Shown: piece after piece, positions 32,561-44,920 of the stretch | Numbering within the stretch: the first letter of the stretch is position 1 | Layout: every line of letters starts with the position of its first letter | NCBI GenBank assembly: GCA_003013855.2 | Contig: PVNU02001548.1 | Location: 2,232,001-2,296,000 of the forward strand | DNA: 64,000 bases | Direction: 5' to 3' | From: Liriodendron chinense | Taxonomy: Eukaryota; Streptophyta; Magnoliopsida; Magnoliales; Magnoliaceae | Notes under the pieces: generated by a model | Seen by the model: only the letters and a program-made list of their open reading frames with translations | Databases searched by the model: none | Told to the model about the DNA's origin: nothing | Translations under genes and position numbers: made by a program

Positions 32561-33090
32561 AGAATAGGAATCTGTCTTAGATGTGGAAATCACCAGTATG
32601 GCCTTCTTTACAATGCAGTCAGTCGTCCTTAAAGTCCTTATCTTCTGCGTACAGCTCCTTGAGGCAATCGAAACCAACAACCTTATTGGTCATAATGACG
32701 AGAAGTGCAGCTCAATGACTCATTATATCCGCAACCTTATTCTGCTGGCCTGACTTATGCTTCAAGATGAATGTAAACTCCTGCAAAAATGAAACCCATC
32801 TGGCATGTGCACGATTTACATTAGTATGATTGTTTATAAATTTTAAGGCATTGTGGTCAGTGTGAAGAACAAATTCCCTCTGTATTCCATCCTAGTGTCA
32901 CTAAGCTTTCACTGTAGAAGGCTATTAGTCTGTCTTCCTCAGATAAAACCACCCCAATTCCAACATAGGAAGCATCTCTCTTCACTTCAAGCAACTTGTC
33001 AAATTTTGGTAATGTCAGGTCTGGGGTCAAAGATAAATTTCGCTTGATCTCAACAAAACTACTGTTAGCTTCATCAGTCTACTGAAATGT
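32561..33090 (-). pseudogene. RNase H of element C
   Basis: The minus strand around 32,690-32,870 reads HTDHNALKFINNHTNVNRAH and then ARWVSFLQEFTFILKHKSGQ, the C-terminal half of a Ty3/gypsy RNase H, with NKVADIMS following. The N-terminal half (about 32,870-33,050) is present in broken frames. The piece 32474-32680 (minus) is the linker to integrase. Not functional. Confidence 0.7.
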
Positions 33091-33950
33091 ACCCTTCTTC
33101 ATACAATCCATAATAGGTGCAACAATAATGCTGAAATCCCTAACAAATCGACGGTAGAAAGTGGCTAGCCCACGGAAACTATGCACTTTAATGATGTTTG
33201 TCAAAGTTAGTCAATCACGAATGGCTCGAACCTTTTCTTCGTCTACTCAAATACCGGCAAACATCACGACAAAACTTAGAAATAATAAGTGGTCCATAAA
33301 AAAACTACACTTTTTCAAATTCAGATAGAACATGTCCTCTTGCATCACTTGGAGGATTTTTCTTGAGGTGCTCCATATGTTCTGACTCACCTTGTCTATA
33401 AATCAATATATCATCAAAATACACTACCACAAACCGACCTATGAACAATTTTAGAACTTAATTCATAAGGCGCATAAAAGTACTTAGTGCATTCGACAAA
33501 TTCAAAGGCATAACAAGAAATTCATAGAGCCCTTCCTTGGTTTTAAAAGTTGTCTACCACTCATCCCCAGGTTAGATATGAATCTAACAATATCCACTCC
33601 TCAGGTCAAGCTTGAAAAACACATTGTCACCTTCTAACTTATCCAGCATGTCATCAAGTTGTGGTATCATAAATCAGTATTTGATACTTATCTTATTGAT
33701 TGCTCGCTATCGACACACATGCGATAGCTTCCATCCTTCTTTAGAGTTAACAATGTCGGCACAGCACAAGGGCTCATACTCTCCCGCAAGAGATATTTCC
33801 TTATCAACTCCTCATCTCGCCCTTGGAGTATTTCACATTCCTTTGGGCTCATTTGGTAATACAGTTGATTGGGTAAACTAGCCCCAGAAATGAAATCAAT
33901 ATGGTGTTGAATATCTCTCATTAGTGGCAAATTATGTGGGAGATCCTTAG
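33091..33950 (-). pseudogene. Reverse transcriptase of element C
   Basis: The entry block lies at 33688-33930 (minus): ASLPNQLYYQMSPKECEILQ, RESMSPCAVPTLLTLKKDGS, YRMCVDS. The catalytic box VVVYFDDILIY is visible on the minus strand at about 33,396-33,430, with both Asp codons kept. Several stops and shifts separate the two, and a shift at about 33,690 ends the first frame at 'SEQSIR'. Confidence 0.8.
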
Positions 33951-34199
33951 GCTAAATATCTCAGTACTCATTTAGTAATAATTTCCGGGTCGAAGGGATA
34001 TTCATGCCCTTAGCTTCCGCACCCTTCACCACTATGGTAAAGATTTCACCCGTCTCTTTTAATTCTTCCACAAACTCCTATATGGCCAGGAGAGAACTCT
34101 CATCCACTTTAGAAGCATTGGGTTGCTTCTCTGGGACCATAAGAGCCAATACCATCTTCTGCCATCCTTAACGAACATGTACACATTATCTCGTCCACA

Positions 34200-35560
34200 A
34201 TGGGTTGCATTCGGTCTGATTGCCACGGACAACTGAGTAACATATAACAGGCCTCCATATCGACCACATCACAAAGTACTGTGTCTTTATAAATTCTACC
34301 GATTGAGAATGAAATTAAGCACTATTTGATTACCTTTGTTTCACCGATCTTCTTGATCCAACCAATGAGATACAGGGCCGGGTGCTTCATGATTGGTAAC
34401 CGCCAACTTGTCCACCATCACCTTAGACATGATATTTTCTCCACTCCCACTATCATGATAACGTTGCAAACCTTACCATTTACTGTGCAACGTGTGCGGA
34501 AAATATTGTGCCATTGTGAGTGTACTTCCTTCCTCGGAGGGTAGCACAATCGCCTCATGACTAAGGACTCACCTTGGTTCTCAGCCAACCATTTTGTTCC
34601 TATTGTTTCCTCCTCATTGATCTGATCAAACTCCTCATTCTCGGGCTCTCCTTCTGGTAGGTCATCCTCAACACCACCATCATTAATGATTAGATTGCCA
34701 GTGGGGCGTTGAGGGAAATTGTCAGAAAAGTGGCTCTGCTAGCCACAGTGGAAACAATTGTTTGGCCTTGGTCAAGCATATGAATTTGGAGCTCGGCTTG
34801 GACCTACCGTCGTTGGTGCTGCACATTGGAGCCTAGTAGGACCGCTCCCCAAATCACGGTTCACTGTTGTTGGAAGCTAGGCACGTCCTCCAATAGGTTC
34901 CTTTCCTTTTAACAACACTGATTCTTGCGTAGGGCTCGTTGTAGAGGGCTGATTCGAGGGATAGAAATGCGTAGGAACCCTTTCTAGTTACGTCTCTACT
35001 CTTCTTGCTAACTGAACTACTTCATCTACAATCCAAACCAGGTGCATCTGAACTCAGTCCTGGATCGTGAGTCATAGGCCACCTATAAACCTTGCCACCT
35101 TTTGCGCCTCTATCTTTGATAGGTCATTGCGCGTCACCAACCTTTCAAATTCTACTGAGTATTCAGTGACAGTTCAATTTTCCTACTTGCAATTTTGGTA
35201 TTGTTAGAACAACACCTGCTCATAATTTCTAGAAGGAATCGAGATCGCAGAAATCGCCCCATTCGTGGCCATGATCGAATGGGTTTTTTGTTCTGACGTG
35301 TGCATATGACCTTTAATTGCTCCCACCATACAGAAGTGCCCGATTTTAACTTAAATGCTACCAATTTAACATGTTTATCTTCCGGCACACCATATAATCA
35401 AAGTATCTTTCTACTTCTGCCAACCAATCAAGGAAATCTTCTATGCTAAGTAAACCATTAAAGTTAGGAAGATCACCTTTAGCTCGGAAGTCTCTTTTAG
35501 TGCGATCCGCATGATCATTCCCTTACATGGTTCATCGAACCATTATACCTTCGGTGTCTT
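34200..35560 (-). pseudogene. gag: gag-protease region of element C
   Basis: 35152-35388 (minus) encodes the Gag core KHVKLVAFKLKSGTSVWWEQ and RSWPRMGRFLRSRFL, with the preceding IEDFLDWLAEVERYFDY in an adjacent frame (about 35,400-35,470). A zinc-knuckle relic (CFHCG, then a stop) is at about 34,740. The protease segment downstream (34,200-34,560) is too broken to define its active site. The polyprotein start lies about 150-330 bases from the LTR. Confidence 0.7.
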
Positions 35561-35855
35561 CATCGCTGAAGTCTGAATCATCTGGAGTAGCCCTACGATT
35601 TTCCAGCGAATGTGCCTTACGAAAAACGGGATTGTCCCGTACAACAATCGCTACTGGTTGAGCGTCGCCTTGAGCTTGGGGCAGGGCCACCAATGATGCA
35701 ATGCAATCAAGAGTCACCTACATTCCTTGCATGGACAACTGATTCGAATGCTGAGGGGCTTCGATCTTTTTCGCCAGATATTGGATCCCTGAATCACCGT
35801 CAACGGGATTTCTGTCTTTATCGTTGCTAGAAGTTATTTTTCCGAAGGTTTTCCT

Positions 35856-35871
35856 TGCTCTGATACCAACT
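35856..35871 (-). other. Primer binding site of element C
   Basis: On the minus strand, agttggtatcagagca immediately follows the LTR end (cctgcacca). It contains TGGTATCAGAGC, the complement of plant initiator tRNA-Met. Confidence 0.85.
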
Positions 35872-36391
35872 TGGTGCAGGCATAAACGTGATGAGATCAA
35901 TCACCGTCTCTCTCACGGATAAATACTCTGAATCCAAGGAGCGTCTGAGAATCCTCAATCGAAGTTCTTCGAATACACGAAGAAGAAGATAAAAAACAAA
36001 GCTTTATTAAGAAAATAATGATGATCAATCCTCTATCACAAAAATAAAATGACTTTAAATTGTCCTAACAATGTATGAAACCCTAAAAAAGCAATTAAAA
36101 ACAATTCTAATAAAAAAATGGAAACAAACTATAAATCCGTGCAAAACTGCAAGAGCTGTTAGCCGATCGGTTGGGGCTATCAGCCAGTCTACATTTGGAA
36201 GTCAGTTAGTCAACTGGACTGAAACTGTCCAGTGTGCAAGCCGGTTTTCAACCAAAATTTGGCCGGTCGATAGGGGTGCTCAACCGATCGACAAGGCATG
36301 TTAGTTGGTCGATTTTTCAGCTTTCATTTCTTTCTTTCTCTCCTTGCTTTGGTCCATCCACACCATATATTCTTCAGCGATCCTCTCTACA
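35872..36391 (-). repeat. 5' LTR of element C
   Basis: 520 bases, partner of 18133-18663, bounded by plus-strand tggtgcagg ... cctctctaca and directly next to the initiator-Met binding site, which fixes the element's orientation as minus. Confidence 0.85.
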
Positions 36392-36710
36392 TTAGGAACT
36401 TGCTTTAACTAATCAATTCTCAAAGCTAATTTCGTGCAATATAATTTGATTTTGGTTATAACTTATAAGAAGAAGGAAAAAAAAAAAAAGCATCATTAGC
36501 AAGGGTTATGTCGGCATTTAGCAAGTATTTTTGCGGATGAAAAAACCTAATATTTTCAAGGGTAAAAGTGGAAACAAAAATTTAGCATCATTGCAAAACG
36601 CATGCTTTATTAGACGGGTTCAAATCATTATCCCATGCTAATCATGAATTTAATCAGATTTTAGAACCTATTTATTAGCATGTATGTTATTCTATACATA
36701 CATTACAATC

Positions 36711-36960
36711 TTTAAACAACTAAGACTTTCTAATATTAGCATAGTCATAAATTGGGATGTTACTTAAGATAGCTTTTACATCTCTATAAATATGTATTTT
36801 CTCCTCTCACTGCAATATACCATCCCTCACCCACATTAGAAGGCTTGTACAACTAAGACTTTTCAATCTTAGCATAATCATAGATTAGGATTTTACTTAA
36901 GATAACTTGTACATCTCTGTAAATATGTATCTCTCCTCTCAATGCAAAAGAGAAATTGCC
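36711..36960 (+). repeat. Two tandem copies of a TATA-containing LTR-like unit
   Basis: About 105 bases (caactaagacttt ... ctctataaatatgta ... cctctca.tgcaa) occur at 36,718-36,815 and again at about 36,850-36,950, offset about 133 bases. Each carries tctctataaatatgta followed by a pyrimidine run, as in the core promoter of short copia LTRs. The parent element is not seen. Confidence 0.55.
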
Positions 36961-37529
36961 TTCTTTACCCCGTTTCATACCTGCAGCATCAATACTATTA
37001 GCTGATATATCGGATGATAGTATCGATATTGTGTGACCCAAAATGAAATAGCCTGGAAGTCATTGAACTACTGATTAATTATCGCACGAGATATTGGTTC
37101 AATACAATGCATATTTTGATGATATTGTAGTTAAAAACTACTTGTTATTGACTCTATATGCGACAATATGGTGAATACCATTCCAAGCAAAAAACCTCCC
37201 TCGTATTTTTTTACTTTTTGAAAAATTATCCAAACGCTTTAGAAAATTGATTTTTTTTTCCCCCAAATCTCTTACTTTTAATCTATTCCTAACCTTATTT
37301 CGACCAGCCATCTTCCTTTTCTGAGAAACAAGAGAATTTTCATGTGAAAATTGAGATCAAACAGTAGGTGACCCGATTTTCTAATAGTGAGATATTTTCG
37401 ATTTCAATTCATCCTTTTTTTTTTTTAAATCACTTAGAATCATTAGAACTAAGATGGAAATTCAAGATTTTGCATAATCTTGCATGCTTAATCATGGATT
37501 TTAACCTCTAATTTATGCATTTGAAGAAC

Positions 37530-37985
37530 ATTAAAAAAATTCAAAATTTTGTCTATTTTACCGATTTAAATTGCTATTAGAGTATGAAAAAATCACATTG
37601 GACACGTTGGAATCTGATTTATAGATTGATGGATTTTTTTGAAAAATTTATTTTTAAATTAAAAATATTAACAATAAAAAAATACTTTTTTTCAAAAATC
37701 TAAATTGATCAACAGTTATTTAGCCATAATTTCCAAGTGTTTACGAGTATTTATTGATCTTAGTATTAATACACTCTGTTGCCAATTTGAAAAGAAAGTG
37801 AAAAATTAAGAAAAGCTTTAAAAAATTCTCATTTCAGTCATTTAAATTGCAATTAGAGTATGAAAAATTATATTAGCCGTTTTGTAGACTGATCTACAGA
37901 TTGACAAAGGTTTTGGATTTTTTTGGATTAAACAAACGAAGAAAAAAAAAAAAAAAAAGGACAAAGGTTTTGGATTTTTTTGAAA
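37530..37985 (+). repeat. Diverged tandem repeat of about 295-bp spacing
   Basis: 'atttaaattgc.attagagtatgaaaaa' and the following 'gattgatagatt ... ggatttttttg' recur with about 295-base spacing (37,566 and 37,849). A second, close direct repeat, 'ggacaaaggttttggattt', lies around an A-run at 37,904-37,983. Confidence 0.5.
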
Positions 37986-38030
37986 AATTATTTTTATGTT
38001 TTTTTTTTATATAATGTAGGTTTGAGGCAC

Positions 38031-40902
38031 ATCCACACATGTGCATTGAGGGCACATTGCTAGTGTATTTTTATCTCTTATTTTACTTTTGAATATATTG
38101 CTTTATTTTCATACGTGTCATTTTAGATGTATATGATATGTACTGATTCTGAATATAGTTTCATCACTTCTATTTAACAGCGGCTAGTCTAGGACACTAT
38201 ACAAATGAAACTGATTCTTTGCACTTGTTTTTTGTGTTTTTTATTTTAAATATTTCATGATTTTTTTAACATCTTTTGAAGATTCATTGAAAAACTACCA
38301 ATTTTTCAATATTTCCTAAACACAACAATACATCACATGATACATCTGATTTTTCCCCGCATACTCAGTATGTTTCCATATCTCAAGGGCGTGTTACATC
38401 CATCAATATCAATATTGAAAACAATGCTTCATTCCAAATCCTAATTATTCTAGAAACTAGATCAATAATTCTTCATTCCAAATCCTAATTATACTAGAAA
38501 CTAGATCAATAATACCTAAGGATATATATCTAATACTTAGTATATGCTACTAGTATCTGAACCTTGCGAACTGACAAAGAAAATGTTCTAAATATAATGA
38601 CTTTCTGACCACCATCTTTGATTTGGCAATCTTATGATTTGATCAATGATCAATAAAATGGTGATAATATACTTAGACTCTCCACAAGGTGAACCCACCA
38701 TTTACTTTGCATATGCCTCTAAGTGCATGTTTGATACATGGAATAACTTTCCCACCATTGACTTTGCATGCCTCTAAGTGCGCGCATGTTTGATATACAG
38801 GATAACTTGGCATTGAATTATATTTGGTGGGATATAAATCTCATTATGTATGTCAAAGGACTTTAAGACTCAAAGGAACTTTAATAATTTCCGCACATAG
38901 GGGGGTGGAACTTCGCAGGGGAGCTTACTAGGCAAGGGTCCGTGGGAGAATATATTACAATGTCATATTATTTTGATTTCATAATCTTAGCCATCCTATC
39001 AATGCCCGCCAAAAAAGGGACAATGTAGATCATTTATGGCAAAAAGCTATTTGATCTAGTACATAGACCATTGATCTTGTGGGTCACACCTCTGATTCTC
39101 ATGTCCATCTCAAGAACCACTTCGATGTAATGATGTTTAGCCATCCGAACAACACCTAGATTAGGAAAAACACATCCAATTCATGTATCTAGACCATCCT
39201 TTGTGTGCACCCACCTCTGCTTCACTCGTTCCACTTAAGAATAACTTTAATCTAATTATCCTAGCCACTCAATCCGTGGCAAACAAAATTGACAGTCCAG
39301 GTCACTTATTTAAAACATCTGACTTTGGATCCAGACCACACATCCATATCCCCTTTTCTCTCAAGAATCACTTTGATTCCACAATCATATAATCCAATAA
39401 ATGGTCAGGAAAATAAATGGTCCAAAACCTTTATGACAAGATGTTTATTCGTGGATCTATACCGTCCATCTTGTGTCCACATTTTCGGAAGTTCAATAGA
39501 ATTTTATCACTAAATAAGAAGGCCACTGATAGACATATTACAGACTTCAAGAACAGACTTCAAGAATACGAGAGAGAGAGGGAGAATTCTGGCTATGTTT
39601 TAGAGTCCAGACAAAATATTTTCCAGAGAATTCCTTCCCAAACACCTACCTATGAGAAAATAGTTACTTTCAGAGAAAAAAGTAGAAAGAATTGATTCTT
39701 GAGGTGGTACCAAACACACCCTTAGTTGGATGATTCCTTTAGTTGGATACCATCATACCAACGTCCCATCATGTTGATTGATGGTACAATCGGAGCCGTA
39801 TATATTTTTATATCAACCAATATAACCAAGCTACAGTCATATAGACCTAGCCAAACAGAAGCTAAACAACATACAGCCTATCCACATCAAACACAAAACA
39901 AAAAACAGCCTACGCTACAGTACAAATCAAGCTGAGGCAACCCATAGGACTAGTCCTTTTTGTCGGGCCCACCTTAATGGATGTGCAGTTTTTTTCCTAT
40001 ATCGATAAAATTTCAGCTGGCGTGCACCCACCTTTCTCCAAGAAAAAATAAAATATTGGTCATAACTCAGTCGACTCAGTTAAGTCAAGAGAATTCCTAA
40101 AACTCGCAAATCTTGACTCAGCTCCCCAAGATTCCATGCTGGTATTCAAGTTTCTGAGGTTGAAATTATCTTTACAATTGTTCCCATGGCAATCATAATG
40201 CAACTTTTCCTAATTTCTTTTAACTACATTAACTAAATTTCATGGTCTGTAATGAATGTAATACCATTCTAATGGCCCATTAAGAATGCACTTAGAAGTT
40301 ACTATATTTTCTTTAAGCATATGGCCAGTGTGCTTGTTTCTTCTGTTTGAAGAAACATTCTCACTTGCCAATTGGAGCAGGTTTGGTGGACATTTTTCCA
40401 CCCTGCTCATTGCAGAATGGAGTTCTATCGTTTCCAAATAATGGCCCGTTTTCAATGTAAAGTAGGCACCATTTTAAATCATGCGCATTTGCTATTTGCG
40501 CCCTTAATTTGCGCCTAAAATATTAGGCAATAAAACTAGTCGACCATTACTGCAGTCTACAACAGTCAAAACACAATGGCCACAACAGTGTTAAGATTAG
40601 AAAGCTTAGTTTTGGGGTGTAAATGAAAATGTGCAGAACATTTTTGGAGTTTAGATGGCTTGGTCTACCATTTTCAGTTCAAGCTTGTAACTTCATGTTG
40701 CTCTAAGTAAGTGGACGTGTTCTCTTCACACCTATGAAAACTCAGAAAAAAAAAAAATAATAGAACCAACTTGGTTGGGTCTGCTTGACTTGATGAGATT
40801 ATATTAAGAGCTGGAAATAAAAATTCAATTTGATCGCAACCCAGTCAAGACTCAATTCTCTCAGTTCAACTCGACTCAGACTCATCTAGACTCTACAATA
40901 TG
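38031..40902. other. Intergenic DNA without a recognisable gene
   Basis: This holds two small tandem duplications: about 44 bases, 'cattccaaatcctaatta..', at 38,431-38,516; and about 60 bases, 'tttgcatatgcctctaagtg' type, at 38,695-38,800. It also holds faint family-like phrases near 39,060-39,400 and a 'gactcag' rich stretch at 40,800-40,902. Open frames at 39183-39935 show no domain. A run 'accaaacacaccctta' near 39,710 resembles the end of a hAT-type MITE, but no partner is convincing. Confidence 0.5.
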
Positions 40903-41531
40903 TGTTGTGGGTAAAGAGCCGACCTGAAAAGTGAAGATTGTACCAACCTGGAAAGGTCGAGCTGACCGCTTCAGACTCCGAATACAGGTCGGGTCAAGCT
41001 GACCCGATAAAAGCTGGTCGGTTTGATCCGATATGATAAAGATCGTCCCGGCAAAAGTTCTAAGGGCTGACCTCGAACGAGCTGAATTGCAAACCCGTGA
41101 TCTTAGGTCCACGTCATGATGTCAGGAGGAAGGATCGCCAGTACTATCGAATAGGGATCGAGATCCTCGTTTGTTACCAAAAAATCCCAAGATCTCAGAA
41201 GCCCAGTTGGCAACCCGCGAGAATCACGTCTCCCCAAAAGGAAGATAGCTTTACAACCTAAGTCTATAAATGAACACGTTCTCTTCATTGTCAAGGTATG
41301 ATACAAAAACTGATCCAAAGGGAGATATTCTATCTTTTCAAGATCCAACTGACTTAGACATCAGAGGGCTAACGGCTGAACCCCAGCCACCCCCTTTATC
41401 TTTCTTGCATGTTTCACAGGATCTGGGAAATCTTCAATCCAGACCGCTCCCCGGGAGAAGATCAATTCCATCCAACCGTCTAGATTGGAGGACCACCCAT
41501 CTCGTTTGTTGACCATTTTTTAGCATCAACA
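40903..41531 (+). repeat. 5' LTR of element D
   Basis: From TGTTGTGGGT to AGCATCAACA. A TATA-like tctataaatga lies at 41263-41273. It is followed by gattggcgccgtctgtggga (41532-41551), the primer binding site, whose first nine bases after 'at' (TGGCGCCGT) match the tRNA-Asp complement. Confidence 0.9.
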
Positions 41532-41654
41532 GATTGGCGCCGTCTGTGGGAACTTCGCATTTACTTTTTTTGTAACCAGGAAGTCCGTGTTCTCACCCAA
41601 ATGCTCAAGACGATCTCAACATTTTCTTTATATTTCCTTTATATTTCTTTTATC

Positions 41655-43793
41655 ATGGCCAGGAAAAGAAAATATAAAGGAAAGGCGCCCGCAATCGCCG
41701 GACCTTCAGACTCCGACAATGAAGGATCGTTCCCTGACACCCCTGCCATCCAATGCGGTGGGAACTCCCCTCGTTTTACTCAGCAAGGGGGGCAACAAAG
41801 GCCTCACAATCGAGGAATCAGGATATCCCTTATCGAAGAGCAAGTGGGAGGAGTTGCCCAAAGGCTGGGGGGCGTTGATGAACTATTCGGCTACGTGGAC
41901 CAAAGGCTGGACGAAATTAAAGCTCTGTTAACTGGTTTGGTCCGCCCGACAGGTTCAAGCGGCAGAGACCATGAGGAGCCTCAACAATCCCAGCACTCTC
42001 ATCAAACTCGAGCACCCCAACGTTCTCATCGGCCATCTTTGGTCGAAGAACACGAGGCCGTCAACCAGTCAACCGGGACGAGGTCCCGGCCTGCCGCGGA
42101 TTTACCCGCAAACGACCTACGCCATAAGCTGGAGGAAAAAAGGACGGCTCGTCTCGAGCATGAACGACTCGATCACGAAGCCAGCGACCGGATGGACGAC
42201 AATATAAGCTCACTGGAAGCCGAGTTGAAAGAGCTCTGGGAACAAATGGGCGATATCCAAGGAGGACAGCGGGCCAGGGCCCCTATTGCAGTAGATGAAC
42301 TGGTCGACTCTTCTGAATCACCATTCACCGACGAGGTTCGTGAAGAGCCCCTTCCCAAGGGGTTTAAAATTTCTCAGTTAAAGCAGTATTCAGGGATAGG
42401 AGATCCAGCAGAACACCTAAAAAATTTCAAAGTTCGAATGGAACTCCTCGGAGCTAGCGGACACATTATGTGCAAAGCCTTCCCGTTATCGTTGACGAGC
42501 TCAGCAAGGACTTGGTTCTGCAACTTAAAACCAAGGACAATCAGCTCGTTCTCCCAATTGAGCAGAGCCTTCGCTACTCAATTCATCGGAAGCACCGACC
42601 CAAGGAAACACTCAACTCATCTCGCTGCGGTCAAGCAAAAAGAAGACGAGTCGCTAAAAGATTATCTCGCGCGCTTCAATTCCGAAGCAGTACAAGTCGA
42701 AAACCTCTCATAGGATGTGCTGTTACACACTATGATTGGAGGGCTACGGGACCGAAGATTCCTTTGGTCTGTTGGGGAGGAGCCACCTCAATCCGTGGCC
42801 GAATTTTTAGATCGAGCGGCCAAGCATATCAACGCCGAGGAACTGGTTAACGCTCACCAACCAACGTCCAGAAATAAAGAACGTCAGGAAAATAGCAACT
42901 CCAAAAGACATAGGTCGGAGCGGAGATCACCAGCTCGGGGTGGACCTGCCCGAGGAGCCAAATTACCAGTACCGCGGTTCAAAAAGTACACACCGCTCAA
43001 CAAAACCATCGAACAAGTGTACTTAGCAGAGAAAGGCAAACACACCTTTGAACGACCCGCGAAGATAAAAACTGATCCTAATAGAAGATCAAAATCGAGG
43101 TACTGTCTGTATCACAAAGACCATGGTCACAACATTGTGGATTGCTTTGACTTAAAACGACAGATTGAGACCCTCATCCAACAGGGATTCCTGAAAGACT
43201 ACATCGCTCAACGTCAGGACGGTCGGAGAAATGAAGATCGAACTACCGACCTAACTGAAGAACTGAATAACAACCCTGCGAAAGAAATTCACAAGATCTT
43301 CGGCGGGCCGACCACCGGAGATTCTGAAAATTCGCGAAAAAATTATGTACGGCAAGGAAGAACGTACCAACAGGAACCAGGGCCATCGGTGAACATCGCC
43401 AGCCGACCTTCAAAAGTCGTAAAAGTTACACCGCAGGCAATAACGTTTACCGAAGAAGACGCCCGAGGAGTCATACACACGCACGACGACTCCCTCATCG
43501 TTTCGATGGTGGTCGCCAACAAGAGACTCCACCGGATGATGGTCAACACGGGATGTTCGGCCGACATTTTATACACCTCAGCATTCGAAAGAATGAAGAT
43601 CAATCATTCCAGATTGAAGCCGGTCAAGACAGCATTGACCGGATTCACAGGAGATAGCGTCATGCCGGAAGGGGAAATAACTTTGCCAGTCACAGCTGGA
43701 GAGGAACCTAACCAGAAAATGATTATAGTCGATTTCCTTGTCGTAAATACCCCATCGGCCTATAACGCCACCATCGGCCGTCCTACTTTGTGA
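41655..43793 (+). pseudogene. gag: gag-protease of element D (one stop, protease Asp lost)
   Basis: I chose the ATG at 41655 (MARKRKYKGKAPAIAG); an upstream ATG at 41601 is also in frame. Residues about 140-215 are Glu/Arg-rich and coiled-coil-like. The capsid core reads EPLPKGFKISQLKQYSGIGD, FPLSLTSSARTWFCNL and HLAAVKQKEDESLKDYLARF. A TAG at 42711 interrupts the frame, which continues unchanged (LLHTMIGGL ...) to a zinc-knuckle-like CLYHKDHGHNIVDC and the protease. There the active site is MVNTGCSADIL in place of a VDTG form, so the catalytic Asp is Asn. The frame ends at 43791 after NATIGRPTL. Confidence 0.85.
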
Positions 43794-43931
43794 GCGCTCA
43801 AAGCCGCTGTCTCCATCTACCATCTAGCAATGAAGTTCGAAACTAACGAGGGGATCGGCGTGGTCAGAGGAGACCAATAGGAAGCTCGTCATTGCTACGA
43901 ACTTTCCTTATGGAGAAGAAATAAAGGCGTA

Positions 43932-44920
43932 ATGTCGACAGTCTCTCACGCATCCTCCTTGGACCCGAGGGAAGATGAAAAAGAGGGAGGGTCACCCGCC
44001 GAAGAATTAGTACGCATTCTCTTGTCTAGTACCGACCCGACCAAGGTTATTAAGATCGGGTCGTGTCTGAAGAACGATGTGCGAGAGAGCTTGAGCGCCT
44101 TCCTGAAAGAGCATGCGGATGTCTTTGCGTGGTCCTATGAAGAGATGCCTAAGATCTGCCCGGAGGTAATGGTCCACCGGTTAAACGTCGACTCGGCCAT
44201 CAAACCGATCCGGCAAAAAAGACGTTCCTTCAATACGGAAAGATACATGATAATCGAGGAAGAAGTACAGAAGCTGCGCAAGGCAGGATTTGTCTAAGAG
44301 ATACATTATCCAGATTGGTTAGTAAATGTGGTCCTCGTCAAAAAAACCAATGGAAAATGGAGGGTCTGCATAGACTACATCGACTTGAATAAAGCTTATC
44401 CTAAAGATAGCTTTCCACTACCGAGGATAAATCAGCTGGTCGACGCAATTGCGGGGCACGAGCTCCTCAGCATCATGGACGCTTATTTTGGGTATAACCA
44501 AATCCAGATGTATGCTCCCGATAGGCAAAAGACCGCGTTCATTATAGACAGGGGCCTCTACTGCTATAAGGTCATGCCCTTTGGGCTCAAAAACGCTGGG
44601 GCAACTTATCAACGGCTAGTAAACAAGATCGGCTGGTAAACAAGATGTTTGCGGATCAACTAGGTAAGACTATGGAAGTATACGTGGACGATATGCTCGT
44701 CAAAAGCAGAAGGTCAGAAGACCATGTCGACGATCTCCGCATTTCTTTCAAAATATTAAAGAAATATCGCATGAAGCTCAACCCCAACAAATGCGCCTTT
44801 AGAGTAAACTCGGGAAAATTTCTCAGCTTCATGGTAAATCAGCGAGGAATTAAGGCCAATTCTGAAAAAATTCAGGCCCTTCTCAACATGAGCTCACCTC
44901 GCACAGTGAAGGAAATCTAG
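43932..44920 (+). pseudogene. Reverse transcriptase of element D
   Basis: Three frame pieces. 43932-44297 is the region before and into RT (FAWSYEEMPKICPEVMVHRL). A stop at 44295 follows. 44328-44639 is the palm (KKTNGKWRVCIDYIDLNKAY; MDAYFGYNQIQM; YCYKVMPFGLKNAGATYQ). 44645-44920 is the catalytic box MEVYVDDMLVKS with both Asp kept. A perfect 17-base tandem duplication (with one substitution) at 44613-44629/44630-44646 creates the break immediately before the catalytic box. The frame ends at a stop at 44918 in 'RTVKEI'. Confidence 0.85.

Larger units (their letters stand above)
18133..36391 (-). mobile_element. Element C: Ty3/gypsy (chromovirus-like), split by element B
   Basis: Two matching LTRs (18133-18663 and 35872-36391) flank gag, RT, RNase H and integrase on the minus strand, so the order is Ty3/gypsy. 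The RT entry block resembles those of plant chromoviruses, though I see no clear chromodomain. A 12.7-kb Athila element (18801-31536) sits between the integrase C-terminal region and the last 130 bases of pol. Flanking bases (ttagaac left, ttaggaac right) are similar but do not form a clean 5-bp duplication. Confidence 0.8.
36392..38030. other. A/T-rich intergenic DNA with decayed tandem repeats
   Basis: No gene is seen. Two tandem structures stand out (36,711-36,960 and 37,530-37,985, listed separately). The open frame 36853-37041 (minus) lies on one of them and is not credible. Confidence 0.5.

Noticed and set aside
18128..36399. Target duplication ttagaac/ttaggaac of element C
   Set aside because: It needs an indel and is longer than the 5 bp usual for Ty3/gypsy; the five bases touching each LTR (agaac, ttagg) do not match.
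39716..39727. hAT MITE end accaaacacaccctta
   Set aside because: A weak partner near 38,705 (aagtgcatgtttgata) is too diverged and no 8-bp duplication was found.
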